From contig NZ_JBGCBY010000031.1 of assembly GCF_041262165.1 (NCBI RefSeq), positions 1-64,000 of the forward strand: 64,000 nucleotides of DNA, in the 5' to 3' direction. The stretch is from Streptacidiphilus sp041262165. Lineage in GTDB: Bacteria > Actinomycetota > Actinomycetes > Streptomycetales > Streptomycetaceae. Positions 49,445 to 58,460 of the stretch are shown here, piece by piece. The notes under the pieces are model-generated. The model saw only the letters and a program-made list of their open reading frames with translations, had not been told where the DNA came from and did not search any database. The position numbers and the translations under genes are program-made. Each line of letters begins with the position of its first letter. The stretch's first letter is position 1.

Positions 49445-50662
49445 TCAGCCGACGATCCCCTTCTCCCTGAGGGCGGCGACCTCCACGGCGTCGACACCCA
49501 GCTCGGCGAGGATCTGCTCGGTGTGCGTGCCGATGGCGACAGCCGGGGCCGGTTCGGCCGTCGGCGATCCGACGAAGCGGGGGGCCGGTGCGGGTTCGTA
49601 CCCGCCGCGCGCACCCGGCCGGTAGGTGCCACGCGCCGCGTTGTGCGGATGCTCGGCGGCCTCGACCAGTGACAGCACGGGGGTCACGCACGCGCCCTGC
49701 CCCTCGAAGACCTCCGCCCAGGCGTCACGGCTGCGCTCGGCGAAGATCCGCTCCAGCCGGGCCCGCATGACCGGCCAGGCCGCGCGGTCCTGCTGCCGGG
49801 CGAAGTCGGGGTCGTCGGTGAGCCCGAGCACCCGCAGCAGCGCCGCGTAGAAGGGCCCCTCGATCGCCCCGAGCGCCACATGGCCCCCGTCCGCGCAGCG
49901 GTAGACGCCGTAGTAGGGGGCGCCGCCGTCGAGCACGTTGACGCCGCGTTCGTCCCGCCAGCCTCCCTGCGCCAGGAAGCCGTAGGTCATGGCGAGCAGC
50001 AGCGCCGTGCCGTCGGTCATCGCGGTGTCCACGACCTGTCCACGGCCGGTGGTCCGCGCGTGCAGGACGCCGCTGACCACGCCGAGCGCGAGCAGCATGC
50101 CGCCACCGCCGAAGTCGCCGACCAGGTTCAGCGGCGGTACCGGGTCGCCGTCGGCGGGGCCGATCGCGTGCAGCGCCCCGGCGAGGGCAATGTAGTTGAT
50201 GTCGTGGCCGGGCTCCTGGGCCTTGGGGCCGTCCTGCCCCCAGCCGGTCATCCGCCCGTAGACCAGGCGGGGATTGCGGGCCAGACACGCCTCGGGGCCG
50301 AGACCCAGCCGTTCGACCGCGCCCGGGCGGAAGCCCTCGATGACGACGTCGCAAGTCGCGACCAGTTTCAGGACGGTGTCCGCGCCCGGCGGTTGCTTGA
50401 GGTCGACGGTCAGGGAGCGCCGGTTTCGGTGCAGCACCGGGAACGGACTCGTCCGTCCGGCCTCCTCCGGGCGGTCCACCCGGATCACCTCGGCCCCGAG
50501 GTCGCCGAGCAGCATCCCGCAGAACGGCACCGGGCCGATCCCGCCCAGCTCGACGACCCGGACTCCGGCGAGCGGTCCCTTTCTCCCCGACCCGTGGGAG
50601 GGATCGCGCGGAACGTCGTCGCGGCGTTTGGACGGGTTCGTGTCAGCCAACGAGAACTCCAA
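49445..50662 (-). CDS. CaiB/BaiF CoA-transferase family, alpha-methylacyl-CoA-racemase-like
   Basis: This 405-residue protein has GVRVVELGGIGPVPFCGMLLGDLGAEVIRVDR, GHDINYIALAGALHAIG with the conserved Asp, and GDFGGGGMLLALGVVSGVLHA, close to AMACR/Mcr racemases. It would interconvert (R)- and (S)-2-methylacyl-CoA esters in branched-chain lipid or sterol side-chain breakdown; a true CoA-transferase role cannot be ruled out. The start appears to be TTG at 50660-50662 with a poor ribosome binding site; the first ~30 residues are weakly conserved. Monocistronic. Confidence 0.87.
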   Translation of the reverse strand: MEFSLADTNPSKRRDDVPRDPSHGSGRKGPLAGVRVVELGGIGPVPFCGMLLGDLGAEVIRVDRPEEAGRTSPFPVLHRNRRSLTVDLKQPPGADTVLKLVATCDVVIEGFRPGAVERLGLGPEACLARNPRLVYGRMTGWGQDGPKAQEPGHDINYIALAGALHAIGPADGDPVPPLNLVGDFGGGGMLLALGVVSGVLHARTTGRGQVVDTAMTDGTALLLAMTYGFLAQGGWRDERGVNVLDGGAPYYGVYRCADGGHVALGAIEGPFYAALLRVLGLTDDPDFARQQDRAAWPVMRARLERIFAERSRDAWAEVFEGQGACVTPVLSLVEAAEHPHNAARGTYRPGARGGYEPAPAPRFVGSPTAEPAPAVAIGTHTEQILAELGVDAVEVAALREKGIVG

Positions 50663-50729
50663 GGTCAGCGCGGGGCACCAGGGTCCGGGTGCCCGAACCC
50701 CGCCAAGGTACGCACCGCGCCCGCAACTG

Positions 50730-51569
50730 TCACGTACGCAGCGCGGCCTTCCTGCTGCGGCGGTAGAGGGCGTATCCCTTCGTCAGGGCACGGTCCCTCA
50801 GGAAGAGCCGTCCCACGCCCCTCCCCTGTACCAGCTGCCGGAAGTCGCCTTCCGTGGTGCCCTCCCGAACCGTCAGCCGGGCCAGCGCGTACGGGCCCTG
50901 CCGCTCGGGTGCGGCCAGGGCGTTGCTGACGGCGCAGGCCCCGACGTAGCCCGCCTCGCGCACGGCGACGCGGACCCGGCGGTCGGAATAGCCGTAGGGG
51001 TAGCCGAAGGTGGTGACCGGCTGCTGCAGGCGGTCCTGCAACAGCTCGCGGTTGCGGGCGAGTTCGCCGCGCAGCTCGGCCGGGCGCAGCCGGTCCAGCT
51101 GGGGGTGGCTGTGGCTGTGGCCGCCGACCTCGACGCCCTCCGACGCGATCTCGGCCAGCTGTCCCCAAGCGAGCATGGGCCCCAGCGGCCGCCCGGCCCG
51201 GTCCGGGCCCGCATCGGCGAGCCAGCCGGTGGTGACGTAGAGCGTGGCGGTCGCACTGTGGCTCCGCAGCAGCGGCAGGACGACGCTGTGGAAGTCCTCG
51301 TAGCCGTCGTCGAAGGTCAACACGACCGGACGCGCGGGGAACGGCTGCCCCGGGAATGACTCCGCGGGCAGCCCAGCGGCCTGGCGACGCCAGTGCTCGA
51401 CCAGCGCGGACAGAGTGACGGTGACGCACCCGAGCTCTGCCAGCACCTGGAGCTGCGTCTCGAACGCGGCTGCGCGCACGGCCAGCGCCCGTGTCCCCCT
51501 GGTGGGTTGATCGCCGACGGAGTGGTACATCAGCACGGGGACCGACTCGGTGATCGGCACGGGGCTCAC
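50730..51569 (-). CDS. Polysaccharide deacetylase (NodB/CE4 family)
   Basis: This 279-residue protein has the NodB motifs LTFDDGYEDF with metal Asp pair, GGHSHSHPQL with the metal His residues, and YPYGYSDRRV. No signal peptide is visible, so it may act in the cytosol or be exported otherwise. It removes N- or O-acetyl groups from a glycan. It overlaps the GT2 gene by four bases (51566-51569), so a sugar-transfer and de-acetylation pair is indicated. Confidence 0.88.
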   Translation of the reverse strand: MSPVPITESVPVLMYHSVGDQPTRGTRALAVRAAAFETQLQVLAELGCVTVTLSALVEHWRRQAAGLPAESFPGQPFPARPVVLTFDDGYEDFHSVVLPLLRSHSATATLYVTTGWLADAGPDRAGRPLGPMLAWGQLAEIASEGVEVGGHSHSHPQLDRLRPAELRGELARNRELLQDRLQQPVTTFGYPYGYSDRRVRVAVREAGYVGACAVSNALAAPERQGPYALARLTVREGTTEGDFRQLVQGRGVGRLFLRDRALTKGYALYRRSRKAALRT

Positions 51570-52594
51570 TGCGCGCCGCCCGTCCCTCCGCCGTCGGGGC
51601 GTATCCGCCGCAGACTGCCGACCGCGTAGCCGGCAGCCGTGACCAGTCCGCCGACCGTGATGGCCCCGGCGCTGCCGAGGCCCGCGAGGTCGCCGCGAAC
51701 CGCCCGCACCAGTCCTCGGGCGATGCCGGAGGGGAGGGTCCGGGTGACGTAGCGGCGCTCGCTGGACAGGCCGTCGCCCGCCCCGACGCTCCCCGCGACC
51801 TGCGCCTTGGACAGGCCCTCGGCCCAGCAGCGGGTCCGGAAGTAGCCGAAACGCTCACGCTGGCGGGGAACCTGATGGTGGATCACCGAGCGGTCGTCGA
51901 AGAGGAACACGGCCTCGGGGTCCGCCTGCTGGATCCGGATGCAGAGCTCGGTCTCCTCCCCGCCCAGCGGCTTGCTCTCCCCGGGCCGTCCCGCGTCCGC
52001 GCCGCGTCCGATGCCGGCGTCGAACCCGCCCGCGACGTCGAACGCCCGGCGGCGGAACGAGGCGTTGCCGCCGAGCACGTTGCGGACCCGGGCCCGGCCC
52101 GTGGGCATCCCCCGGTAGGTAGCTCCGTGCACCCAGTCGAACTCCTCGGGGTACCAGCGCGGGCGGCGGCCCGACGCCCACACCGGGAGGGTGAGGCCGC
52201 CCACGCCCATCACCGCCGGGTCGGCGTACCCGTCGGCGTTCCAGCTCAGCCAGTCCGGCTGGGCGACGGCGTCGTCGTCGAGGAATGCCACGATCTCGCC
52301 TCGGGCCGCGGCGACTCCGGTGTTGCGCCCGCCGGACAGACCCCTGGTGCCCGCGTTGGCGAGCACCGTCACGTCGGGCGTGCTCGCGAAGCGATCGACC
52401 AGGCGGTCCAGCAGCACCTGGTTGTGGTCCACCACGACCAGCACGTCGACCGGCGGCAGGTCCTGCCTGAGTGCCGAGTCCACGGCGGCGAGCAGGCTGT
52501 CCCAGCGCTCCTCGGTGTAGACGCAGATGACGACGGACACCGCGATACGACTGCGGTCGGACAGACTTCGGTCGAACAAACTGTGCTCAAGCAT
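51566..52594 (-). CDS. Family 2 glycosyltransferase
   Basis: This 342-residue enzyme has SVVICVYTEERWDSLLAAVDS, LSGGRNTGVAAARGEIVAFLDDDA with the metal motif, and GEETELCIRIQQ for the acceptor-side acidic residues. A C-terminal hydrophobic stretch (AGAITVGGLVTAAGYAVGSL) may anchor it to the membrane. ATG at 52592-52594 is preceded by a G-rich ribosome binding site; the longer reading is not family sequence. Coupled to the deacetylase gene and divergent from the GH26-like operon. Confidence 0.88.
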   Translation of the reverse strand: MLEHSLFDRSLSDRSRIAVSVVICVYTEERWDSLLAAVDSALRQDLPPVDVLVVVDHNQVLLDRLVDRFASTPDVTVLANAGTRGLSGGRNTGVAAARGEIVAFLDDDAVAQPDWLSWNADGYADPAVMGVGGLTLPVWASGRRPRWYPEEFDWVHGATYRGMPTGRARVRNVLGGNASFRRRAFDVAGGFDAGIGRGADAGRPGESKPLGGEETELCIRIQQADPEAVFLFDDRSVIHHQVPRQRERFGYFRTRCWAEGLSKAQVAGSVGAGDGLSSERRYVTRTLPSGIARGLVRAVRGDLAGLGSAGAITVGGLVTAAGYAVGSLRRIRPDGGGTGGAQ

Positions 52595-52778
52595 CAACTG
52601 GCCCCCCGGTTGCGGCGCGCGCACGACTCCCCCACGCGCTTCCTCTTCGACGGTACAAACGCTTGGAGGAACCTGGCAAGGTCGTTGGACCTGTGCAAGC
52701 GCCTCGTTCTCGGGGGCTCCGCTCCGTATGCTGGGATGCCAGTGCAGAAACACGGGCCTCTGGGGGGATGGACCGAGG

Positions 52779-54902
52779 ATGCAGGAAATCGGCGCCGGTA
52801 CGGCGGCTCAGGCGGACGGGGCGGCAGCGGACGCCGTCGGCGAGATGCAGCCCGAAGCCGCGCCTCCGTCCCCGTTGGGCGCCGAACCGACCGCCGAGCC
52901 GACCACAGAACCGACTGCCGAACCGAGTGCCGAAGCAACCGCCGAACCGATCACCGAGCCGGCCGGAACCGTCCCGACGCGAACCCCACTGCTCAGGCTC
53001 CGCGAACTCCGAGACCGAGCAGGAACTGTGACTCGCCGTCAACTCCTGCTCCAGCTGGGCCTCGCAGCGCCGCTCCTGCTCGGCCTGGGCCTGTGGGCCT
53101 GGTCCCTGCCGACCACCAGGACCCGTGTCGACGACCTCGGCGGCTTCGGCCTGGCGGCGGCCGTCCCCTGGATGTTCTGGGCCGGCCTGGGCCTGGTCGT
53201 CGCGGGTTTCGCGCTCACCCTGCACCGCCCGGCGCGCCGCCCGCTGTGGCCCGCGGCGTACACCGTCGCCCTGCTGCTGGTGCAGCGCGCCACCCAGGCA
53301 CTGGTCTACCCGACGCCGCTGTACGCCTGGGCGTGGAAGCACATCGCGATCATCGACCGGCTGCTCGCCAACGGTGGGCACCTGGACATCGGCAACCGCC
53401 TGGGAGCGATGGCGCCGTACGACCAGTGGGCCGGGTTCTTCGCCGGGAACGCGACGCTGATCCGCCTGGTCGGGCTGCACAGCGCCCTCTCCTACGCGGC
53501 GTGGGCGCCGTTCGTCTCCAGCCTCCTCCTCGTTCCGCCGCTGCTCCTGGTGTTCCAGGTGTTCAGCCGGGACCGGCGCCTGGTCTGGTCCGCCCTCTGG
53601 ATCTTCTTCCTCGGGAACTGGGTCGGCCAGGACTACCTCTCCCCGCAGGCCTTCGCCTTCTTCCTCTATCTGGGCGTGCTGGCGCTGGTCTTCCGCAACC
53701 TCGCCCGCAGCGTTCCTCCCGGCAGGCACGGCGAGGCGGATGCGGCGTACCCACTGGGCGCGCCGCCCCGACCGCAACTGCCCGCGAACGAACGCCGCCT
53801 GTGGCTGCTAGTGCTGGCCGCGCCGATCGGCGCGATCGCGATCTCGCACCAGCTCACCCCGGTGGCACTGGGGGTCGGAGTACTGGTGCTCGCGGTCAGC
53901 CGCCGTTACCGCAACCCGTGGCTGATCCTGCTGGCGCTGATGATCCCCGCCGCATGGGACGCGACCTCGGCACTCTCCTTCTTCAAACTGCAACTCCCGA
54001 TCATGGCGCGCACCTTCGGCGATCTCCTCGCCAACTCGCAGCCGGGGGACGGCGCCACTCCCACCGGAGCCGGTCCGGTCACCGTCGCCTGGCTGGATCG
54101 CGGACTCTCCGGCGCGGTCGTGCTGCTGGCGCTGATCGGCCTGCTTCGGCATCCCCCGCTGCGGCGCTCCGCCCTGCCGGTGCTGCTGGTCGCGGCCGCA
54201 CCACTGCCGCTGGCCGTCGCCAACTCCTATGGCGGCGAGATGGTCTTCCGGGTGTTCATGTTCGCGCTCCCGGGCCTCTCCTTCTTCGCCGCCGCCGCCC
54301 TGTTCCCCCGCCCGCGGCAGTCCACGGAGTCCACAGAGTCCGCGGCGTCCGAAGAGTCCGCGGCGTCCACGGAGTCGGTGCAGACCGGGAGCCGATGGTC
54401 CGCGCTGAGGTCCGGTGCCCTGGGATTCACGGTGCTGGCCCTGCTCGCAGCGGTGTTCGTCCCCAGCTACACCGGAAAGGACCGTACCGACTACTTCCCG
54501 CGCGGCGAGATCCAGCTCGTGGACCAGCTCGTCGCCAAGGCGCCCCCCGGCTCCTTCATCGTCGGCGCCGACGTCAACTTCCCGGACGCCTACCTCGGTT
54601 ACGAACGCAACCAGTACTGGTGGCTGTCCGACGAGACCGGTACGGGTCGCCAGTCGCTGCTGGCCGATCCGGCGCGGTACCTCGCCCGGAACATGGCCTG
54701 GGCCGAGCCGGCGGCGCACGCCTACTTCGTCGTCACCCGGGCGCAGCTCGCCGACGTCCAGATGCAGGGGCTGCTCCCACCAGGCGCGCTCCAGCGGATC
54801 GAGCAGTCCGTCGCCGCCTCGCCCTCGTTCAGGCTGATCCTGCAGAGCCCCGACGGCGTGGTCTACCAGTACGTTCCGACAACCACCGGGGTGAATGGAT
54901 GA
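52779..54902 (+). CDS. Large polytopic membrane protein of the exopolysaccharide module
   Basis: This 707-residue protein starts with a disordered, repeat-rich segment (EPTAEP-type units, residues 28-60) and then has 10-12 membrane helices. The luminal-type loop after helix 3 (YAWAWKHIAIIDRLLANGGHLDIG) and a C-terminal soluble segment (about residues 560-700) are seen; a second Ser/Glu repeat (STESTESAASEE) lies between helices. It resembles GT-C or polymerase-like actinobacterial membrane proteins but no specific family is certain. Start ATG 52779; a start farther upstream is possible. Overlaps the next gene by ATGA. Confidence 0.72.
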   Translation: MQEIGAGTAAQADGAAADAVGEMQPEAAPPSPLGAEPTAEPTTEPTAEPSAEATAEPITEPAGTVPTRTPLLRLRELRDRAGTVTRRQLLLQLGLAAPLLLGLGLWAWSLPTTRTRVDDLGGFGLAAAVPWMFWAGLGLVVAGFALTLHRPARRPLWPAAYTVALLLVQRATQALVYPTPLYAWAWKHIAIIDRLLANGGHLDIGNRLGAMAPYDQWAGFFAGNATLIRLVGLHSALSYAAWAPFVSSLLLVPPLLLVFQVFSRDRRLVWSALWIFFLGNWVGQDYLSPQAFAFFLYLGVLALVFRNLARSVPPGRHGEADAAYPLGAPPRPQLPANERRLWLLVLAAPIGAIAISHQLTPVALGVGVLVLAVSRRYRNPWLILLALMIPAAWDATSALSFFKLQLPIMARTFGDLLANSQPGDGATPTGAGPVTVAWLDRGLSGAVVLLALIGLLRHPPLRRSALPVLLVAAAPLPLAVANSYGGEMVFRVFMFALPGLSFFAAAALFPRPRQSTESTESAASEESAASTESVQTGSRWSALRSGALGFTVLALLAAVFVPSYTGKDRTDYFPRGEIQLVDQLVAKAPPGSFIVGADVNFPDAYLGYERNQYWWLSDETGTGRQSLLADPARYLARNMAWAEPAAHAYFVVTRAQLADVQMQGLLPPGALQRIEQSVAASPSFRLILQSPDGVVYQYVPTTTGVNG

Positions 54903-55234
54903 GCGCACGCCCCCTTCCCGCCCGTATCGCGCTGGCCGCGTCCGGCTGGCTGGCCATGCTCACTGCCGCGAACCTCGCCGACGCCGCCCCGCTGCGGATC
55001 GCCGTCCTGCTCGGCTTCGCCCTGCTGTGCCCGGGCGCGGCCGTGCTCGGGCCGTTGCTTCCCGCCCGGGACGGCGGCACGCAGACCTTCCTGCTGGTGG
55101 TGATGCTCAGCCTGTCGGCACTGGTGTTCGCGGCCACAGCGCTGATGCTGATCGGCTGGTTCACCGCGTTCCGCACCCTGCTCGTCCTCGCCGTGCTCAC
55201 CACCGTGACGGCGCTGCCCCCGGCGCGCTCATGA
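54899..55234 (+). CDS. Small membrane protein, three helices
   Basis: This 111-residue hydrophobic protein has three predicted helices (IALAASGWLAMLTA; LRIAVLLGFALLCPGAAVL; TFLLVVMLSLSALVFAATALML). The ATG at 54899 overlaps the previous stop, and its own TGA overlaps the next ATG (both ATGA), so three genes are coupled. No family is recognised. It may be a subunit or chaperone of the large membrane protein. Confidence 0.75.
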   Translation: MSARPLPARIALAASGWLAMLTAANLADAAPLRIAVLLGFALLCPGAAVLGPLLPARDGGTQTFLLVVMLSLSALVFAATALMLIGWFTAFRTLLVLAVLTTVTALPPARS

Positions 55235-56337
55235 GCCATGCCAGGGAGCGAGAGCGGGCCGGCCCACGCAGGCCGGTCCCGCGCACGCTGTTCCTGGCGC
55301 TGTTCGTCGTCGTCGTGCTGTTACTGCTGCAACTGCTGCACGCTCAGGGCCCCGCCCGTGGCTCGGGTACCGGCCGGACCACCGGCGCAGCCGCCGATCC
55401 CTGCGCGGCGACCCGCCTGCTGGCCCCGCCGTGCGGTGCCTGGTGGGGTGCCTATGTCCCGCCGGGCCCGCAGGGGCTGGCAGCGTCCGTGGCCGCGTTC
55501 GAGCGGCGGGCGGGGCGCCGGCTCGACATCGTCTACGCCTACCACGACATGGGGCCGGGAACCGACGGCCAGCTGCTCACTCCTGACGAGCGGTCACTCG
55601 GCCGCAACCATCTGCTGATGCTCTCCTGGGAGTCGGACGTCTGGGGCGCGGCGAACAACGGAAGCGCCAGTCTCCCCCTGGGCTGGAAGAAGGTCGCCGC
55701 CGGGGACTACGACGCGACGATCATCGATCCGGGGGCCGAGCGGATCAAGGCCTACGGCAAGCCGATCCTGCTCTCCATCGACCAGGAGATGGACCTGCGC
55801 ACCCCTGCGAACGGGACCCCGGCCGACTACGTCGCCGCCTTCCGGCACCTGCACGACCGCTTCCGGCAGTTGGGCGTGACCAATGTGGTCTGGGTCTGGA
55901 CCGTCACCGGGTACCTTCCGAACGCCGCCCTGATGAGCGCGTCCTACCCGGGGAACGCGTACGTCGACTGGATCGCCTATGACCAGTACAACTACTACGC
56001 GTGCAAGCACGACCCCGACTGGGAGTCCTTCGCGCAGACGCAGGTGCCCAGCTACACCTGGCTGCGGCAGCACATCTCCGCGACCAAGCCGCTGATGCTC
56101 GCCGAGTTCGGCACCGCCGTCGACCAGGCGCACCCGCAGACGCAGCAGCAGTGGTACCAGCAGGTCCCGCAGGTGGTGAAGCAACAGCTGCCCGGGGTGC
56201 GGGCGGTGCTCCAGTGGGACTCCTCGGTACCGGGCCCCGATTGCGACCTCTCCGTCAACCCCGGCCCCGCCATGGCGGGTTACGCCCAGGCCGGCACCGA
56301 CCCCTACTTCCACCAGCCGCTCCCGCTCCAACGGTGA
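55231..56337 (+). CDS. Secreted GH26-like glycoside hydrolase (mannanase-like)
   Basis: This 368-residue protein has an N-terminal membrane/signal segment (TLFLALFVVVVLLLLQLLHA) and a TIM-barrel GH26-like domain with GAWWGAYVPPGPQ, likely acid Glu186 in SIDQEMD and nucleophile Glu292 in LAEFGT. YVDWIAYDQYNYYA is a further family landmark. The family cleaves beta-1,4-mannans or beta-1,3:1,4-glucans; here it may trim or release the locally made polymer. Leu31 is encoded by TTA (55321-55323) in the signal segment, suggesting bldA control. Start ATG 55231 overlaps the previous stop. Confidence 0.82.
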   Translation: MSHARERERAGPRRPVPRTLFLALFVVVVLLLLQLLHAQGPARGSGTGRTTGAAADPCAATRLLAPPCGAWWGAYVPPGPQGLAASVAAFERRAGRRLDIVYAYHDMGPGTDGQLLTPDERSLGRNHLLMLSWESDVWGAANNGSASLPLGWKKVAAGDYDATIIDPGAERIKAYGKPILLSIDQEMDLRTPANGTPADYVAAFRHLHDRFRQLGVTNVVWVWTVTGYLPNAALMSASYPGNAYVDWIAYDQYNYYACKHDPDWESFAQTQVPSYTWLRQHISATKPLMLAEFGTAVDQAHPQTQQQWYQQVPQVVKQQLPGVRAVLQWDSSVPGPDCDLSVNPGPAMAGYAQAGTDPYFHQPLPLQR

Positions 56338-56353
56338 ACGTCGTCGCACCCGG

Positions 56354-56920
56354 CTAGCCGTTCGTGCGGTCCAGCCGTTCGAGCAGTTGCCAGAGGACGC
56401 GTCGGCCGGTCGGGTCCCGCTTGCCGAAGGTCAGTTCCACCAGCGAGAGTTCGGCCGACATGGCGACCACCAGCCGCGCGGCGGGTTGCGCCTCCGGCCA
56501 GCCCATCGCCCGTAGGTCCGGCTCGGCCTGCGCCGCGAAAACCGCAGTACGTGCCGCCACTTCGCCGGAGACAGCGGGGTCGTTGCGCGCCTCCAGGAGC
56601 AACGCCTTGACCCCGTTGTACTGCAGACAGACGTCGAGATACGCGTCCATGCCGCGCCGAAGGCGGGCTCGGCCCGGCGGGGCGCTGCCCATCGCCGCGT
56701 TGACGGCCTCGGTCACCAGGTCGTGGAACCGCTGGTGCAGGGCGCTCAGGAAGGCGCCGCGGTCGGGAAAGTGCACATAGAACGTCCCCTTCGCCACGCC
56801 TGCCGCGGCCACGACGCGGTTCACGCTCATGCCCGTGAGCCCGTGGTGCTCGGCGATCTCCAGGCCGGCGTCCAAGAGCGTCTTGCGGGTTTCCAGGGCC
56901 GCAGCCGCGCGAGCAGTCAT
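56354..56920 (-). CDS. TetR-family transcriptional regulator
   Basis: This 188-residue protein has the TetR helix-turn-helix (GMSVNRVVAAAGVAKGTFYVHFPDRGAFL) and a C-terminal ligand-binding domain. It is divergent from the quinone-oxidoreductase-like gene, with a 22-bp perfect palindrome between them. It presumably represses that gene and itself, releasing on binding an electrophile or quinone-type ligand. Confidence 0.92.
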   Translation of the reverse strand: MTARAAAALETRKTLLDAGLEIAEHHGLTGMSVNRVVAAAGVAKGTFYVHFPDRGAFLSALHQRFHDLVTEAVNAAMGSAPPGRARLRRGMDAYLDVCLQYNGVKALLLEARNDPAVSGEVAARTAVFAAQAEPDLRAMGWPEAQPAARLVVAMSAELSLVELTFGKRDPTGRRVLWQLLERLDRTNG

Positions 56921-56972
56921 GGTCCAAGAGTAGGGCCGCCGGCACTGGTGACCGGACCGCCGTCGCTGCTAG

Positions 56973-56994
56973 AGTGACCGACCAGTCGGTCACT
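56973..56994. promoter_or_regulatory. 22-bp palindrome, candidate TetR operator
   Basis: The arms AGTGACCGAC and GTCGGTCACT are exact complements with CA in the centre. The site is 16 bp upstream of the oxidoreductase start and 52 bp from the TetR start, a textbook TetR arrangement. A related sequence occurs at 58438-58457. Confidence 0.8.
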
Positions 56995-57010
56995 GAAATG
57001 GGAGGTTGCG

Positions 57011-57964
57011 ATGCGCGCAGCGGTAGTGGAAGAACTGGGGCAGGCTCCGAGGGTCACCGAGCGAGCGGACCCGCAGCGGACCGCGGGCACCACGCTCGTC
57101 CGGATCACGGCAGCGTCGATCAATCCGGTCGACCTGCACATCTCCTCGGGCGGGCACCCGGCCGGCACACCGCCCGTGCCGCACATACCGGGAGTCGAGG
57201 GGGTCGGGACGGTCGTCGAGAGCGACTCCCTGGCCGTCGGCACGCGAGTGCGGGTCTCGGTGCCCGGAGGCTTCGTCGACGGCACCCTCGCCGAATACGT
57301 GTCGGCTCCCGACGCGACCTGCGTGCCGCTTCCGGACGCCCTGGGCGACGACCTGGCGGCGGCGATCGGCATCGTCGGAATCAGCGCCCTCGTCGCACTC
57401 CGCGAGGAGGCCGGGCTGCGCCCCGGCGACTCGGTGCTCGTCCTCGGCGCGACCGGCGGTCTCGGCCAGGCCCTGGTCCACCTCGCCCGCGCGTTGGGCG
57501 CCGGGCGCGTCATCGCCGCAGGCCGCAACCCGCAGCGGCTCGAAACCCTCGCGGAACACGCCGACACCCTGCTGCTCGACAGCGACCCGGCCGAGTTCGC
57601 CGCACGGCTGGCCAAGGCCGGAGGCCCCGTCGACGTCGTCGCGGACCTGCTCTGGGGACCGTACGCGTCCTGCGCGCTCCCCTCGCTGCTGCCCGACGGA
57701 CGGTACGTCAACCTCGGCCAGACCGCGGGCGCCGAGGCCGGCATCGGTGCGGCGCTGCTGCGCCACGGCCACCTGAAGGTGACCGGGTTCAGCGGCGCCT
57801 CGCTCCCACCGGCCCGAGCGACGGCCGCCTACCGGGAGGTGGCCGAGTTCGCCGCCCAGGGCAGGCTGGAGCTCGCGATCGACTCCTACCCGCTCGCCGA
57901 AGTCGGGACCGCCTGGGCCGCCCAGGCGGCCTCACCCGGCGCCAAGATCACACTCCGACCCTGA
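57011..57964 (+). CDS. NADPH:quinone oxidoreductase-like MDR protein
   Basis: This 317-residue zinc-independent medium-chain reductase has an N-terminal GroES-like part (HIPGVEGVGTVVES) and Rossmann motif LGATGGLGQALVHLARALGA. It lacks the structural-zinc Cys cluster. ATG 57011 follows GGGAGG at 57000-57005. Such enzymes reduce quinones or enones with NADPH, fitting control by a TetR sensor of electrophiles. Confidence 0.9.
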   Translation: MRAAVVEELGQAPRVTERADPQRTAGTTLVRITAASINPVDLHISSGGHPAGTPPVPHIPGVEGVGTVVESDSLAVGTRVRVSVPGGFVDGTLAEYVSAPDATCVPLPDALGDDLAAAIGIVGISALVALREEAGLRPGDSVLVLGATGGLGQALVHLARALGAGRVIAAGRNPQRLETLAEHADTLLLDSDPAEFAARLAKAGGPVDVVADLLWGPYASCALPSLLPDGRYVNLGQTAGAEAGIGAALLRHGHLKVTGFSGASLPPARATAAYREVAEFAAQGRLELAIDSYPLAEVGTAWAAQAASPGAKITLRP

Positions 57965-57986
57965 CCCCACGGACGCCCGGGTCCGC

Positions 57987-58457
57987 TCAGGAACTCTTGC
58001 CCCCCAACTCGACGGCGAGTCGGTCCAGTTCGTCGCGCGTTCCCTCCTCACGCCAGTCGGCCCGGTCGAAGCCGTCCAGGTAGGCACCGTGGTCGGTGAT
58101 CGTCAAGCGCGTGCCGCTCCCCGCGGCGTCGAACTGGATGCTGACCAGGTTGACGGAGATGCGGTTCTGGTCCGCGTGCATGTGATTGGTGAGCACGATT
58201 CGCTCGTCGGGCACGATGTCCTGGAAGAAGGCCTCATAGGTGTAGCGAGGGCCGCCCTCCTTGAGGGTGAAGGTGTTGCGCTCCGAGCCCCCGACTCGGA
58301 AGTCGACCTCCATAGTCGCGGCGCCCGGGTCCTCGACGCCGGCGAACCAGCGGTTCTTGGCCACCGGATCACCCCAGGCGGCGAAGACGCGCGCCGGCGG
58401 GGCGTCGTAGAGGCGCTCGATGACGAACGTGGCGTGGGTGACGGATCGATCGGTCAC
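57987..58457 (-). CDS. SRPBCC/AHSA1-domain protein
   Basis: This 156-residue protein has the START-like domain VIERLYDAPPARVFAAWGDPVAKNRWF, VGGSERNTF and a C-terminal WREEGTRDELDRLAVELGG helix. Members bind hydrophobic ligands or act as small enzymes. Start GTG at 58455-58457 lies inside a near-palindrome resembling the TetR operator at 56973. It is encoded four bases downstream of the ArsR gene, a common ArsR-SRPBCC pairing. Confidence 0.9.
   Translation of the reverse strand: MTDRSVTHATFVIERLYDAPPARVFAAWGDPVAKNRWFAGVEDPGAATMEVDFRVGGSERNTFTLKEGGPRYTYEAFFQDIVPDERIVLTNHMHADQNRISVNLVSIQFDAAGSGTRLTITDHGAYLDGFDRADWREEGTRDELDRLAVELGGKSS
58438..58457. promoter_or_regulatory. Near-palindrome similar to the TetR operator, over the SRPBCC start codon
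   Basis: Twenty bases read GTGACGGATC-GATCGGTCAC, with one mismatch in perfect symmetry, and match the core of the palindrome at 56973-56994 at 16 of 20 positions. It covers the start codon of the SRPBCC gene. The resemblance may be coincidence of coding sequence or reflect shared control. Confidence 0.35.
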
Positions 58458-58460
58458 TTC

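Noticed and set aside
51875..55234. A 1,119-codon open frame on the plus strand
   Set aside because: Most of it is the antisense or out-of-frame shadow of the GT2 (51566-52594) and the large membrane protein; only its last 111 codons, from the ATG at 54899, look like a real gene. The rest is Arg/Pro-rich without motifs.
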